DNA from: a virus
DNA: 64,000 bases
Reading direction: 5' to 3' (one strand)
IMG/VR virus record: IMGVR_UViG_3300017748_000003
Span: 1 to 64,000 of that record
Below the pieces are notes generated by a model, which saw only the letters and a list, made by a program, of their open reading frames with translations, was not told where the DNA came from and did no database searches. Both the position numbers and the translations under genes were made by a program. Of this stretch, positions 17,621 to 25,529 are shown one piece after another. Within the stretch, counting starts at the first letter, position 1; every line of letters begins with the position of its first letter.

Positions 17621-19870
17621 CTATATCAATTCTCTTCTTCTTGCCTCAGAAGGCCAGTAAGTCATGCCAGCCCTGCCGCCCCAAAGCTGTGCTGCGGCAT
17701 AAGCAGGGCTACCTTTTGGTTCGTCTAAGAATCTTTTATTTCTTCCCCACCAGCGATTAGCTTTAGAAGTCCATTCATCAGTAGGCATACCGCCAGAGAT
17801 AAAGTCCTTAGCCATCCTTACAGTTATTGGCTCCAAGCCACCACCTGTTTCCCCATTCTCATGCCGCCTAATTCCATCTCTATAGGAGGCTATAGCTCCT
17901 TTTGGGGGTTTTCTGCGCTTAACAGCTTTTTCTTCTTCCTCGTCATCGTTGTAGCTGGATTTATCTTCCTCTTCCTCGTCATCGTAGCTATATTTATCCT
18001 CTTCCTCATCGTCGTAGTAAGAGTCTTCTTGTTCTTCTTGTCTTATGTAAGTCAAGTAAGCGTGAGGTTGATCGCTATGGGTTGCTCCCACCATAGGTCC
18101 TCCGTCTGGATGTATATGGTAATAACCTACATATTCCTCGCCCGTTCTTGTCAAGACTAACTCTCCACCTTCAGTATAAAGATTTTCTACCAATCCGGGA
18201 GGATTTTCACCATCGTGATACCCTTTACTAGATAAAGGATGTCCTTTAGGAAGAAGGTCTGTGTCATGCTTGCCGCTCCTAAATCTACCGTTTCTTAAGA
18301 CATATAAGAACGAGTTTACTCTAGCGTAAGCCCACTGATCTGGCGATGTAACGTTCGGTCTAACAGAGCCTGGATTTGTATTATAAGCACCAACACCCCG
18401 TTTAAATACCGCTATAAGCGTGCGTAGGTTAGTCCTCTTTGTTTTAGCGTTACCTACTTTTTCGTTATGATCCTTAACTTTCTTTTGTAGACCTTTACGA
18501 ACTGCGGCACTTACATCTTTTTCTTGCTCCTCATCCTCTTCCTCATCGTCATCTTCGTCGTGATAACTCTTATCTTCTAAGGACTCAGAGATCTCATTAT
18601 CGGTAGGGCTTGCTAACCCAGACATCTCAAGAGGGATAACTTGAAAATTCACAGTAAATATATCCATAAGAGGATCATCTACCAACTCAAGATGCGCCCG
18701 TTCTCTAACCTCATTACGGGTCATAATACCCCTATCAACCAAAGGACCAAAATCTTTAGAGATCTGCTCCATGTCCACAAGACCATCAAAGTCATAGGAC
18801 AGCATAAGGTTTGCGTTTTTAGCAGAAATAAAACCATCGTTATTCAGCTTAGTAACGATAACGTCAATGAGTGGAACGATAGTGTAACGTCTAAAATTAA
18901 CTTCCTCTTGCCTAGATGTAGCATAATTCTGAGCATTCTTAAGCCCAAAGACAGAAAGAGGAACACCGTGATTAAGAATAATCTGCTCAGTAGTCCACCT
19001 CTCTTTTTCCAGTGCTTGCATCTCAGCCATAGTCATGCCGAGCTTAATGTAATTCCAATCACCGTTAAGAAAGGCCGTCTTTCCGGCGTTTTCTTTACCA
19101 CCGTAGTCAGCTTCCCACTTAGACTTAAGTGCCTCCCACTGATCTTGATCCTCGATAGAATCTTTTCTGTGTAAGATACCAGAGGGCTGAGCACCTTGAC
19201 TAAGAAACTTTTCGTTAAGGGTATCCTTGTTAATAAAATCGTTAAAAACGGCTTCAGATCCTTCTACGTCTCCAAGACCCATGCACAAGTCGTTAGGGTG
19301 CGTGCGCTTAAAGTGTATAATCTCTTTAGCATCAAAAATAATTTCTTGCCCATTAACTCTGTAAATATAAGAAGATATTTTCTGCTTACGGTCTGGGACA
19401 GGTTCGATGTGCTGAGGCAGTAATGGATAAAGTGCGGTAGGTCTACCTACCAAATCAACTTCATCTTTAAGCCAATAAGCGTTTCCTGTAAGCCCAAGAT
19501 GCCAACAGGTAAGAGCCATTACATCTGTCCAAGTATCGTAAGGGTTAGGCTCCGTAAGAAAGCCTCCCTCAGAAAAATTACCAGCACCAGAAACCCTGCT
19601 ACCGTTCTTATTAGGATCAACTACTTTAAATCTAGCTGATATAACACGAGATTCTATCAGCCTCATACACCTAAAAGTAACCCATACTCTTTTGCATCCA
19701 GCGTCTAAGTAAGACTGATAGTCAGTAAACTTATGAATAGGTATACCTAAAGCGCGTTCAATATAGTCACGCTCTTTAGTAGATACAAGAAACCGCGACA
19801 TCATCGCAACGTCTGACGGAGATGCGTTCTCCGTCCTAAAAGATTTATTTCGCTTAAGGAACCCTAGCAT
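17621..19870 (-). CDS. Portal protein fused to C-terminal extension domains
   Basis: A 749-residue protein. Residues 1 to about 430 are an HK97-type portal (GNAYWLKDEVDLVGRPTALY, then HFKRTHPNDLCMGLGDVEGS, then RWTTEQIILNHGVPLSVFGL). An acidic linker follows at about 435-455. Then comes a block AVFKRGVGAYNTNPGSVRP, a HIHPDGGPMVGATHSDQ segment, a very acidic DDEEEEDK repeat near 625-665, and a final AAQLWGGRAG block of a type often seen in phage structural proteins. Normal portals are about 400-550 residues, so this is an unusual fusion. It overlaps no neighbour. Confidence 0.88.
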   Translation of the reverse strand: MLGFLKRNKSFRTENASPSDVAMMSRFLVSTKERDYIERALGIPIHKFTDYQSYLDAGCKRVWVTFRCMRLIESRVISARFKVVDPNKNGSRVSGAGNFSEGGFLTEPNPYDTWTDVMALTCWHLGLTGNAYWLKDEVDLVGRPTALYPLLPQHIEPVPDRKQKISSYIYRVNGQEIIFDAKEIIHFKRTHPNDLCMGLGDVEGSEAVFNDFINKDTLNEKFLSQGAQPSGILHRKDSIEDQDQWEALKSKWEADYGGKENAGKTAFLNGDWNYIKLGMTMAEMQALEKERWTTEQIILNHGVPLSVFGLKNAQNYATSRQEEVNFRRYTIVPLIDVIVTKLNNDGFISAKNANLMLSYDFDGLVDMEQISKDFGPLVDRGIMTRNEVRERAHLELVDDPLMDIFTVNFQVIPLEMSGLASPTDNEISESLEDKSYHDEDDDEEEDEEQEKDVSAAVRKGLQKKVKDHNEKVGNAKTKRTNLRTLIAVFKRGVGAYNTNPGSVRPNVTSPDQWAYARVNSFLYVLRNGRFRSGKHDTDLLPKGHPLSSKGYHDGENPPGLVENLYTEGGELVLTRTGEEYVGYYHIHPDGGPMVGATHSDQPHAYLTYIRQEEQEDSYYDDEEEDKYSYDDEEEEDKSSYNDDEEEEKAVKRRKPPKGAIASYRDGIRRHENGETGGGLEPITVRMAKDFISGGMPTDEWTSKANRWWGRNKRFLDEPKGSPAYAAAQLWGGRAGMTYWPSEARRRELI

Positions 19871-19914
19871 GGCTTGTCAAGGTAATTACCAGCAAAAGAC
19901 TACTATCTATAACC

Positions 19915-20661
19915 CTATTTGTCGAGCTTCCTCTTTCGAGAACGAGTAGCTTTATTAGAACTACTTTCTTTAGTCTTCTTTTCTGGATCAATAGTAAGGT
20001 CAGTAGCTACCCAGCTTTTACCTCTATTAGCCGCGCAAGAGGCGCAGTATCCAGTAACTAATCGCACAGCATCTTTATTAGGAGTCCAAACTAATAAAGT
20101 TTCAAATAGTTTGTAATCGTCTGCATACAGATCTCTAAGTATAACATTTCCTCCGTCAGGTATAAATGCGTTCTTTGCTCCAACGGCTCGCACATTCTTA
20201 TTACTTCTAGCACTATATACTCCTGAGTAATTTGACCACTCAGCTATAGAGTAAGAAGCGATAACTAAATTAAAGTGAGACTTTAACCACTCGCTCTGTG
20301 GCTTCATAAACTCAGGAAGATCTCCACCTTTACTTGCGTGCTCAAGAATAGCTGCTCCTCTTTGGGCCGGAGTTGCATCCTCAGGCATCTCTAGTATCAA
20401 ATCGAGCAACGGACCCGCAAACTCATCGGGCTTAGTGAAGGCCAGTGTAGCCCCACTCTCAAAGCGAGCCTCTACGGGTCTTACTAGAACGATCTTCTGA
20501 AACTTCTTCCACTGATCGCCCAAAACCTTGCGGCACTCATCAGGCTTAGCCCATTTATCTAAAGTCAATTCTGATTCAAGCTTAAGCGCATTTCCCAGCG
20601 AATCGTTTCCAGTTAGAGGATTCTCTACCAAAACTATCTTTTTTTCTTCACTAACTTTCAT
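19915..20661 (-). CDS. Head-operon protein upstream of portal, unknown
   Basis: A 248-residue protein from the ATG at 20661 (MKVSEEKKIVLVEN). A start at 20697 would read through the promoter and its palindrome. The C-terminus is Lys/Ser/Arg-rich. A CASC pair near residue 212 could bind metal. The gene is seven bases from its -10 box, so its mRNA should be leaderless. Function unknown. Confidence 0.72.
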   Translation of the reverse strand: MKVSEEKKIVLVENPLTGNDSLGNALKLESELTLDKWAKPDECRKVLGDQWKKFQKIVLVRPVEARFESGATLAFTKPDEFAGPLLDLILEMPEDATPAQRGAAILEHASKGGDLPEFMKPQSEWLKSHFNLVIASYSIAEWSNYSGVYSARSNKNVRAVGAKNAFIPDGGNVILRDLYADDYKLFETLLVWTPNKDAVRLVTGYCASCAANRGKSWVATDLTIDPEKKTKESSSNKATRSRKRKLDK

Positions 20662-20668
20662 AACAAGT

Positions 20669-20697
20669 AAAGTATTTGCACGAAGTGCGAATGTCAA
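20669..20697 (-). promoter_or_regulatory. Promoter TTGACA-N17-TACTTT with operator in spacer (palindrome copy 5)
   Basis: -35 TTGACA at 20697-20692, -10 TACTTT at 20674-20669. The palindrome TTTGCAC-GAA-GTGCGAA occupies 20675-20691, exactly the 17-base spacer. The ATG is seven bases after the -10. This is the clearest hint that the palindrome is a protein-binding operator. Confidence 0.72.
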
Positions 20698-21335
20698 TGG
20701 CGGTTACGCCGCTTATGCCTAGTAGCCCTATTACGATCAGCACGGTTCTTATCTCTTTTCTTACGCATAGCCCTATCTCTATCCTCTTTCTTACCTCTAG
20801 CCATTTGAACCTTAAGCTTAACCGCAGCCCTAAGACGCTCAAATCCTGTAAAAAGCAGTTGAGTTTGTTCTTCGTCAAGCTCTTCACCCTCTTTCGTTAC
20901 AAAAGCTTCTCCGTGAGTAAAGACTGGATGATCAGTCCTATCTCTAAGTAATAACCCTCCCTTAGTAACATGGTTAACCGCAGTCTCAGACTTGTTCCTT
21001 ACTAACTTCTGATACTCTTCCAAAGACGGGGCATACCATTCATGTGTTATATCGTCCACATCATACTCACCAACCTTTACGGTATAAAAACTAGATAACA
21101 TATAACCATCACACACTAATGCCTCAGTTCCGTGCATATTAAGAAGTTTAGATGACTTCTTTTGGCAAGGTATAGCTGGCTGAGAAGATCCGTCAGCACA
21201 ATCAACGGTATAAGTAATATCCCCGCACTTACTACAGATGTAAGCATTAACTCTAGGAGCCAGCCTAGAATGCTTAATAGTATTAATATTCTTAATCCTA
21301 CTAGATAACCTAGCTATCCTATCTTCTGCAATCAT
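20694..21335 (-). CDS. Zinc-ribbon-like protein with basic tail
   Basis: A 213-residue protein. CSKCGDITYTVDCADG near residues 34-49 and a further Cys near 57 and 75 suggest a small zinc-binding domain. The last 45 residues are extremely Arg/Lys-rich, consistent with nucleic acid binding. It starts one base after the lipoprotein frame and ends inside the promoter of the next gene. No family name recognised. Confidence 0.65.
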   Translation of the reverse strand: MIAEDRIARLSSRIKNINTIKHSRLAPRVNAYICSKCGDITYTVDCADGSSQPAIPCQKKSSKLLNMHGTEALVCDGYMLSSFYTVKVGEYDVDDITHEWYAPSLEEYQKLVRNKSETAVNHVTKGGLLLRDRTDHPVFTHGEAFVTKEGEELDEEQTQLLFTGFERLRAAVKLKVQMARGKKEDRDRAMRKKRDKNRADRNRATRHKRRNRH

Positions 21336-21336
21336 A

Positions 21337-21579
21337 CTACTGACTAATCAGCATCTCTCTAAAAGAGTAATCAGAATGAAATTTCTGACCACGGCCCATA
21401 AGAACACCTTCTTTAAACTGATAGCTTTTACCACTAATCAGATGAATCTCCATCGGGTCGTATAGTGCTGAGTTGTTCAAGGTATCTCTGTTTTCTGCCC
21501 AAGAGCCTCTTGATACGCAGCTTGCCAGCAGCGTCAGAGGAGTAAGCAGCAATAGAATCAATTTCGTCTTCGATGTCAT
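21337..21579 (-). CDS. Small lipoprotein, candidate o-spanin (Rz1-like)
   Basis: An 80-residue protein from the ATG at 21579. The N-terminus is a lipoprotein signal: basic n-region, hydrophobic LILLLLTPLTLL and lipobox LASC with Cys21. It overlaps the preceding frame by about 146 bases in another reading frame, the arrangement seen for Rz/Rz1 outer-membrane spanins. The spanin role is inferred from lipobox, size and overlap. It lacks the usual Pro-rich mature region, so another lipoprotein is possible. Confidence 0.6.
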   Translation of the reverse strand: MTSKTKLILLLLTPLTLLASCVSRGSWAENRDTLNNSALYDPMEIHLISGKSYQFKEGVLMGRGQKFHSDYSFREMLISQ

Positions 21580-21676
21580 CAATGTAGGTCTCTCTTTTCC
21601 ATTGTATATGAGCAGCGTAAGCCTTAAATGCGGCTGTCGCTGCGGTTAATGCAGACTTTACTATTCCCATCATCAT
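21434..21676 (-). CDS. Small protein overlapping lipoprotein frame, candidate i-spanin
   Basis: An 80-residue protein (MMMGIVKSALTAATAAFKAY), starting in an ATGA overlap with the GroES-like gene. The N-terminal 25 residues are only weakly hydrophobic. The rest is charged and helical, with a possible coiled coil (DDIEDEIDSIAAY). It could be an inner-membrane spanin partner of the overlapping lipoprotein, but the membrane segment is poor. Confidence 0.5.
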   Translation of the reverse strand: MMMGIVKSALTAATAAFKAYAAHIQWKRETYIDDIEDEIDSIAAYSSDAAGKLRIKRLLGRKQRYLEQLSTIRPDGDSSD

Positions 21677-22236
21677 AGAGAAGCAGAGTCCTTTTTAAAC
21701 TTAGCTTGAACCTTATCCTCTAGCAGCAAGATAAAATCATCCCCACCAACCCTGTAGTGCGTTCCCTGTGTTCTAGACACGAATACATAATCTCCGTTAT
21801 CAATTATTTCACAGTCATCAGACACCCCAACTACCACTCCGAACTCTTGTGTCTGCTTGCTACCCTCCGGCAACCAAAGCAAGCCCTTCTTCTCATCAGG
21901 AGGTAACATCCTCACTACTATTCTTCTATTAACGGGAACTATAGAGTCTTCAGTAGGTAGAAAAGCTAGAATATCGCTCTCCTTAACAATAACATAACCT
22001 TCTCCAAGGTCTTGCCCTCCGAACTTTTCTAAAAGAACTCTATCGTCTTGTTGAACTTGCCAAGGATAATCTCCCTCAGGCCATCCTGTCCCAAGCCGAA
22101 CAACAGTAGCCTCTGGTGAACGTTCTGCGTTAGTATATGCGAGATGTATTCCTCCCTTAGTTTGTGTCTTAGCGTCATCCATTTTAAGGACAACCTTATC
22201 TCCAAGGGGTGTTAGTTTTTTTGGATCAATAGTCAT
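21673..22236 (-). CDS. GroES-like co-chaperonin with two Cpn10 domains
   Basis: A 187-residue protein, about twice the usual GroES length of about 97. Domain 1 (about residues 7-92) starts LTPLGDKVVLKMDDAKTQTK and ends GYVIVKESDILAFL. Domain 2 (about 97-180) starts IVPVNRRIVVRMLPPDEKK and ends DDFILLLEDKVQAKF. Both keep the order of Cpn10 strands. Only the first has a mobile-loop-like insertion ending GGIHL. Phage GroES proteins assist capsid folding. A tandem form resembles plant chloroplast Cpn20. Confidence 0.8.
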   Translation of the reverse strand: MTIDPKKLTPLGDKVVLKMDDAKTQTKGGIHLAYTNAERSPEATVVRLGTGWPEGDYPWQVQQDDRVLLEKFGGQDLGEGYVIVKESDILAFLPTEDSIVPVNRRIVVRMLPPDEKKGLLWLPEGSKQTQEFGVVVGVSDDCEIIDNGDYVFVSRTQGTHYRVGGDDFILLLEDKVQAKFKKDSASL

Positions 22237-22289
22237 TAGTAGTTTGCTCTCTAGGTTAAAAATCGCCTCACCGAGAAGGGAGCGTTAGT

Positions 22290-22317
22290 ATTGTAGTTAA
22301 TCATAAGTAATTGTCCA
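22290..22317 (-). promoter_or_regulatory. Putative promoter TGGACA-N16-TACAAT
   Basis: -35 TGGACA at 22317-22312, -10 TACAAT at 22295-22290, giving a leader of about 45 bases before the GroES-like gene. Confidence 0.45.
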
Positions 22318-22329
22318 GAACTTTTGCAA

Positions 22330-22902
22330 TCAAGATAAATCAATAGATCTACGTCCAGTTCTTCTCCCAGACAGAACTATCATCTTCAAAGTCTCCTTCT
22401 CTTTAGGAGGAGCAACATCAATCTCCATAACACCTGACCCGTCACATTTAGGGCATCTCTCAAGATCAATAAAATCAGAATCTCTCTTCTCAATCCGACC
22501 AGTGCCTGAGCACTCAGCGCAAGGAACCTGCATTTTCGTAGCATGGCTATCTACCTGAGCATCCAGAAAAACCAGTATGCATACCTCAGCCTTAGCCTCC
22601 CTGTCTACCTGACTATAAGAACGATAATCTACTGCGAACTGAGCCTCTATGTCCCTGAGTAAATAATCAACTGCGCGAATAGCGGTAGTCCCTAAATCCA
22701 CAGCGCACTTAGCGGATTCGTCAGGCAAGATATGACTACCTTCCTCCAAAACGTAAAACGCTATCCTAAACGCACGCTCACCTATCTGCTCATAACTCTT
22801 AATGGTCACAGCGGGAACATCTACAGAGAACATATAGTTAAGCTTATCAACAATCCCTGCGCTAACTTCAGCAGCAGACATTTCGTTAGTAAGTGTTCTC
22901 AT
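22330..22902 (-). CDS. Protein with DnaJ-type zinc finger
   Basis: A 190-residue protein. Residues about 127-152 contain CAECSGTG and CPKCDGSG, two CxxCxGxG repeats as in DnaJ. The N-terminal 120 residues are not a J domain and show no known motif. It sits immediately upstream of the GroES-like gene, so both may form a folding or assembly module, though that is inference. Confidence 0.65.
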   Translation of the reverse strand: MRTLTNEMSAAEVSAGIVDKLNYMFSVDVPAVTIKSYEQIGERAFRIAFYVLEEGSHILPDESAKCAVDLGTTAIRAVDYLLRDIEAQFAVDYRSYSQVDREAKAEVCILVFLDAQVDSHATKMQVPCAECSGTGRIEKRDSDFIDLERCPKCDGSGVMEIDVAPPKEKETLKMIVLSGRRTGRRSIDLS

Positions 22903-23096
22903 GGGCTAAGAAATCCTAAGTCTATTCCAAGTGCCTTCCTAACCTCATTTACGAACACGCCCCATTCCACGCATCTTGGATTGTTCCTCTCCCAAGTAAC
23001 GAGAGGGCTGCTACCCGTATCAGTAGTAACGAATACGATACCCTCAATGGAGTTTACTAAGACTTTAAAGCCAGATATATGATGCTCTTCGCTCAT
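22899..23096 (-). CDS. Small protein, unknown
   Basis: A 65-residue protein from the ATG at 23096 (MSEEHHISGFKVLVNSIEG), preceded by AAGG at a good distance, one of the few genes with a plausible ribosome binding site. It overlaps the next gene by four bases. Confidence 0.6.
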   Translation of the reverse strand: MSEEHHISGFKVLVNSIEGIVFVTTDTGSSPLVTWERNNPRCVEWGVFVNEVRKALGIDLGFLSP

Positions 23097-23105
23097 TACC
23101 TTAAT

Positions 23106-23122
23106 TTTGCACGGCGTGCTAT
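23106..23122 (-). promoter_or_regulatory. TTTGCAC-type palindrome, copy 6
   Basis: TTTGCAC-GGC-GTGCTAT. The degenerate end is where the ligase TAG stop codon (23121-23119) overlaps the site, suggesting the site was constrained to fit beside the stop. Confidence 0.5.
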
Positions 23123-23955
23123 TTATGGCAAGGCCATACACACTCCTCTGGGCGTTTATCTTCACGCCACCTAATCTGACTATCCACTCCACGCACCGCA
23201 TTAGGATGTCGCATAGATCCAGAGTCAAATATATGCCAGCCTTTCACCTCCAGCACCCTACCCTTAAACTCGTCAAAATTCTCAAATATATACCTCCCCT
23301 CAATATCAGTAAACCCCCCGCCAACCTTTACCTTACTCACAAGCTCCCCTTCTTCGTAAAGGCCGCACAGCAGATTACCCACCATTCCCTTACGCCTACC
23401 CCCACCTTCATTCACCCCCATAACAACGTAGTCCATCGTAAACACCTGCTTACGCCTCCACACCGTAGAGCCTATGTAAGCCTCCTTACTGTTCTTCCAG
23501 ACCAAACCCTCTGCATCCCCATTCTCCACGTATTCGTCCCACAGAGCTTCGGAACGATCAGCAGGGTAATGCTCAGCCATCTTAAGAAAAGAGCAGCCGG
23601 AAATACATTTCTCAGCCATCATCTTCCTATCCACGCAACTATTCAAATACACATCCTGACATCCTACAGAAATACAATCAAACACCTTAACCACTCCGGT
23701 ATCTCCGTCTGCCCCTTCAACCGCTCTCTGAGTCCCAACCAGATACTCTCCGATATACACTCCATCCAAAGCCTTAACCTCTTTCTCAGCTTTCAACTGA
23801 CCTTGACGAGAAAAAACCTGAGCAACCCCACTTCTAACCACAACCCTAGCCCACCACCCATCATACTTAATCTCTACAATGTCAGCACCCCTAGCAACAG
23901 CAGTCTCGTGGTCCTCCACATTCACATACTTTTGAATCCTCTTTGTAAAATCCAT
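23119..23955 (-). CDS. ATP-dependent DNA ligase
   Basis: A 278-residue small ligase. Motif I EIKYDGWW (Lys about residue 30, the AMP-accepting lysine), motif III-like YIGEYLVG, motif IV AEGLVWKNS and motif V WRRKQVFTMDYVV are all present in order. The C-terminal OB domain follows. Codon use leans to G-ending codons far more than in the neighbours, leaving a long antisense frame open, which hints at separate origin. It seals nicks in replication and repair. Confidence 0.9.
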   Translation of the reverse strand: MDFTKRIQKYVNVEDHETAVARGADIVEIKYDGWWARVVVRSGVAQVFSRQGQLKAEKEVKALDGVYIGEYLVGTQRAVEGADGDTGVVKVFDCISVGCQDVYLNSCVDRKMMAEKCISGCSFLKMAEHYPADRSEALWDEYVENGDAEGLVWKNSKEAYIGSTVWRRKQVFTMDYVVMGVNEGGGRRKGMVGNLLCGLYEEGELVSKVKVGGGFTDIEGRYIFENFDEFKGRVLEVKGWHIFDSGSMRHPNAVRGVDSQIRWREDKRPEECVWPCHK

Positions 23956-23971
23956 ATACTGCTAGATTAGA

Positions 23972-24154
23972 CTAAGACGTAGAATGAGTAAACCCGCCAG
24001 TTCTCCTCAGATAACGATGCGTCACCAAGTCTCTAAGCTTAACATCATAACCCGCCTCGATAAGGCGAACAGCTACTTCCCTCTTCTCATCCCTAGGAAT
24101 ATCCTCCTTAAGACGAGCGAACAACGATTTTGCTATATCTTCTTCCATTACCAT
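23972..24154 (-). CDS. Small protein, unknown
   Basis: A 60-residue protein (58 if the second Met is used). The start overlaps the previous stop (ATGGTAATGG). Mostly helical, charged. No family recognised. Confidence 0.5.
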   Translation of the reverse strand: MVMEEDIAKSLFARLKEDIPRDEKREVAVRLIEAGYDVKLRDLVTHRYLRRTGGFTHSTS

Positions 24155-24417
24155 ACACTTAGCGATATTCCGATATTAGACTGCACTACAACGTCGAAAC
24201 CGTTTTCTACAAGAAACTCAGCACGCTCCATAGCATCCTCCAAGGTGTGCTTATATGAGAGAGGGGAAAACCCAGCATCTAACATCATCCTATGAGTAGA
24301 TCGGAACCACTCTCTCTTATCCTTACCCTCCCTAACCACCTTTGGGATTAGCCGATAGGAGAGGTATTCTCCCTTATCAGGATCAGGCTTATACTCAGTC
24401 AAATCGCATTCAATCAT
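24148..24417 (-). CDS. Small protein, unknown
   Basis: An 89-residue protein starting MIECDLTEYKPDPDKG. The ATG is eight bases after a TATAGT -10 box, so its transcript is predicted to be leaderless. No family recognised. Confidence 0.65.
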   Translation of the reverse strand: MIECDLTEYKPDPDKGEYLSYRLIPKVVREGKDKREWFRSTHRMMLDAGFSPLSYKHTLEDAMERAEFLVENGFDVVVQSNIGISLSVW

Positions 24418-24425
24418 AACAAGAC

Positions 24426-24453
24426 ACTATAGCACAGAATAGAATATTTGCAA
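24426..24453 (-). promoter_or_regulatory. TTGCAA-family promoter
   Basis: TTGCAA (24453-24448), 16-base spacer ending TGTGC, TATAGT (24431-24426). Eight bases to the ATG. Confidence 0.75.
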
Positions 24454-24484
24454 GCAAAAAACATATAACTATCCAAATTTATTA

Positions 24485-24500
24485 TTGCACGAACGTGCAA
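24485..24500 (-). promoter_or_regulatory. TTTGCAC-type palindrome, copy 7
   Basis: Perfect inverted repeat TTGCACGAACGTGCAA, with a 4-base centre instead of 3. It lies 31 bases upstream of the -35 of the next promoter. Confidence 0.65.
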
Positions 24501-24502
24501 AC

Positions 24503-25008
24503 TGTCGTTAAGGCAACCCACAAATGACAAGGGGGAAACCCAGCGGAATGGAAGAGGGTATAGGCGAGCGTAGCGAAGCCGACGCGCGACACACTACTCA
24601 CCCAATAACCTTCCACGATACCCCACACAGACCAGACCACGCCGACAATCAATTAAAACAATACCCAAATCTTTATTCGCTATCTATAACCCTGTTTGTT
24701 TGCAATACTATAAAAAACCAACATAAATACCCCACGGGACAAACTCTGTTCAGAGCCGGGGGGCACCAGGGAATTTAACCCCCCACCCCCCTCTGTTGAG
24801 GACGGGCTACACTAAGAGAGTAAAGCCCTACGCCAACCCTCCAAAGCTACGACAAGGAGCCTACCACCTCACGGTGTTATCACCAGCGCACTACGGGCAG
24901 AACCGTAAGAGTGTGTAAGCGGACGCAAAGAGACCCTCTAACCTACGAGAAGCAAGAGGGTCTACTCTGTTGTGTTAATACTGTGTAGCGGGGCTAAGGC
25001 CCACCGCG
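24503..25008 (-). other. Non-coding stretch with hairpins
   Basis: About 500 bases without a convincing gene on either strand. It contains a G6/C6 hairpin (24758-24763 with 24779-24784) and a terminator-like hairpin. An 84-codon plus-strand frame has no support and an unlikely composition. Confidence 0.5.
24931..24963 (-). terminator. Terminator-like hairpin
   Basis: AGACCCTC (24931-24938) pairs with GAGGGTCT (24956-24963). On the minus strand it is followed by CTTTG, a weak U-tract. It lies 45 bases past the stop at 25009 and would end the 25-26 kb transcripts. Confidence 0.55.
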
Positions 25009-25227
25009 CTAGTCTTCGTCCGCGAACCAAGAGCCAAAGCTAACCTCTAGGGAGAAGTTACGTTCTGCTGTAATGCTCTTAGGGAATGTCTCCGCTAGGA
25101 GTTCTCGAAAGACTTGGTTTGCGCGTGCCACAGCGTCAGGTCTGTCGGTTGCCCTAACGAAGAAGGTAGTGTAACGCTGGCCGCTTGACTTTATGATTGA
25201 GCTAACTGTATACCAATGCTTGTCCAT
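25009..25227 (-). CDS. Small protein, unknown
   Basis: A 72-residue protein (MDKHWYTVSSIIKSSGQRYT). A compact alpha/beta composition, no motif recognised. It follows the next small gene by three bases and is the last gene before the terminator-like hairpin. Confidence 0.6.
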   Translation of the reverse strand: MDKHWYTVSSIIKSSGQRYTTFFVRATDRPDAVARANQVFRELLAETFPKSITAERNFSLEVSFGSWFADED

Positions 25228-25230
25228 ATT

Positions 25231-25509
25231 TTATTCTCCTGTAAAGCGGCTAATAGGTAGGGCGTAGACTCTCTTGGACTTGGCCCATGCCCCGCCCTCC
25301 GATGATAGCGAGTCGTAGCAGTCAAATAGGTTGTCGAACTCATACTCAAGTCTAAGGATCTCAACCTTCCCCTCATTATCTCCCCACTGTTCAACGTAGT
25401 CCTCTACTCCGTATTCGGCCACGAGCGCGATGCACTCCTTCTTAGTCCTAGCGCGGACGCTGTAGCAATCTTCTGCGCAGTGTTCTGCTTTCCAAACTAT
25501 TAACTTCAT
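25231..25509 (-). CDS. Small protein, unknown
   Basis: A 92-residue protein starting MKLIVWKAEHCAEDCYSVRA, a pattern common to uncharacterised phage proteins (a strand, then a Cys-rich turn, then a helix). Co-transcribed with its neighbours. Confidence 0.65.
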   Translation of the reverse strand: MKLIVWKAEHCAEDCYSVRARTKKECIALVAEYGVEDYVEQWGDNEGKVEILRLEYEFDNLFDCYDSLSSEGGAWAKSKRVYALPISRFTGE

Positions 25510-25529
25510 AGTCTTATCCTTTCTACTGG

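Noticed and set aside
18641-19174. A 177-codon plus-strand frame within the portal gene
   Set aside because: Antisense to a well-defined portal protein, Lys/His/Ile-rich translation without motifs.
23107-23970. A 287-codon frame on the plus strand
   Set aside because: It is exactly antisense to the DNA ligase, whose motifs are complete. The frame is open because of the ligase codon bias, and its translation is Pro/His/Thr-rich without motifs.
24524-24778. An 84-codon plus-strand frame
   Set aside because: No promoter or ribosome site, His/Pro/Thr-rich odd composition, no similarity to known proteins, and it runs into a G6/C6 hairpin.
24750-24795. tRNA-like folding around the G6/C6 stem
   Set aside because: The loop lacks the TTCRA-type T-arm, and no anticodon or D arm can be placed.
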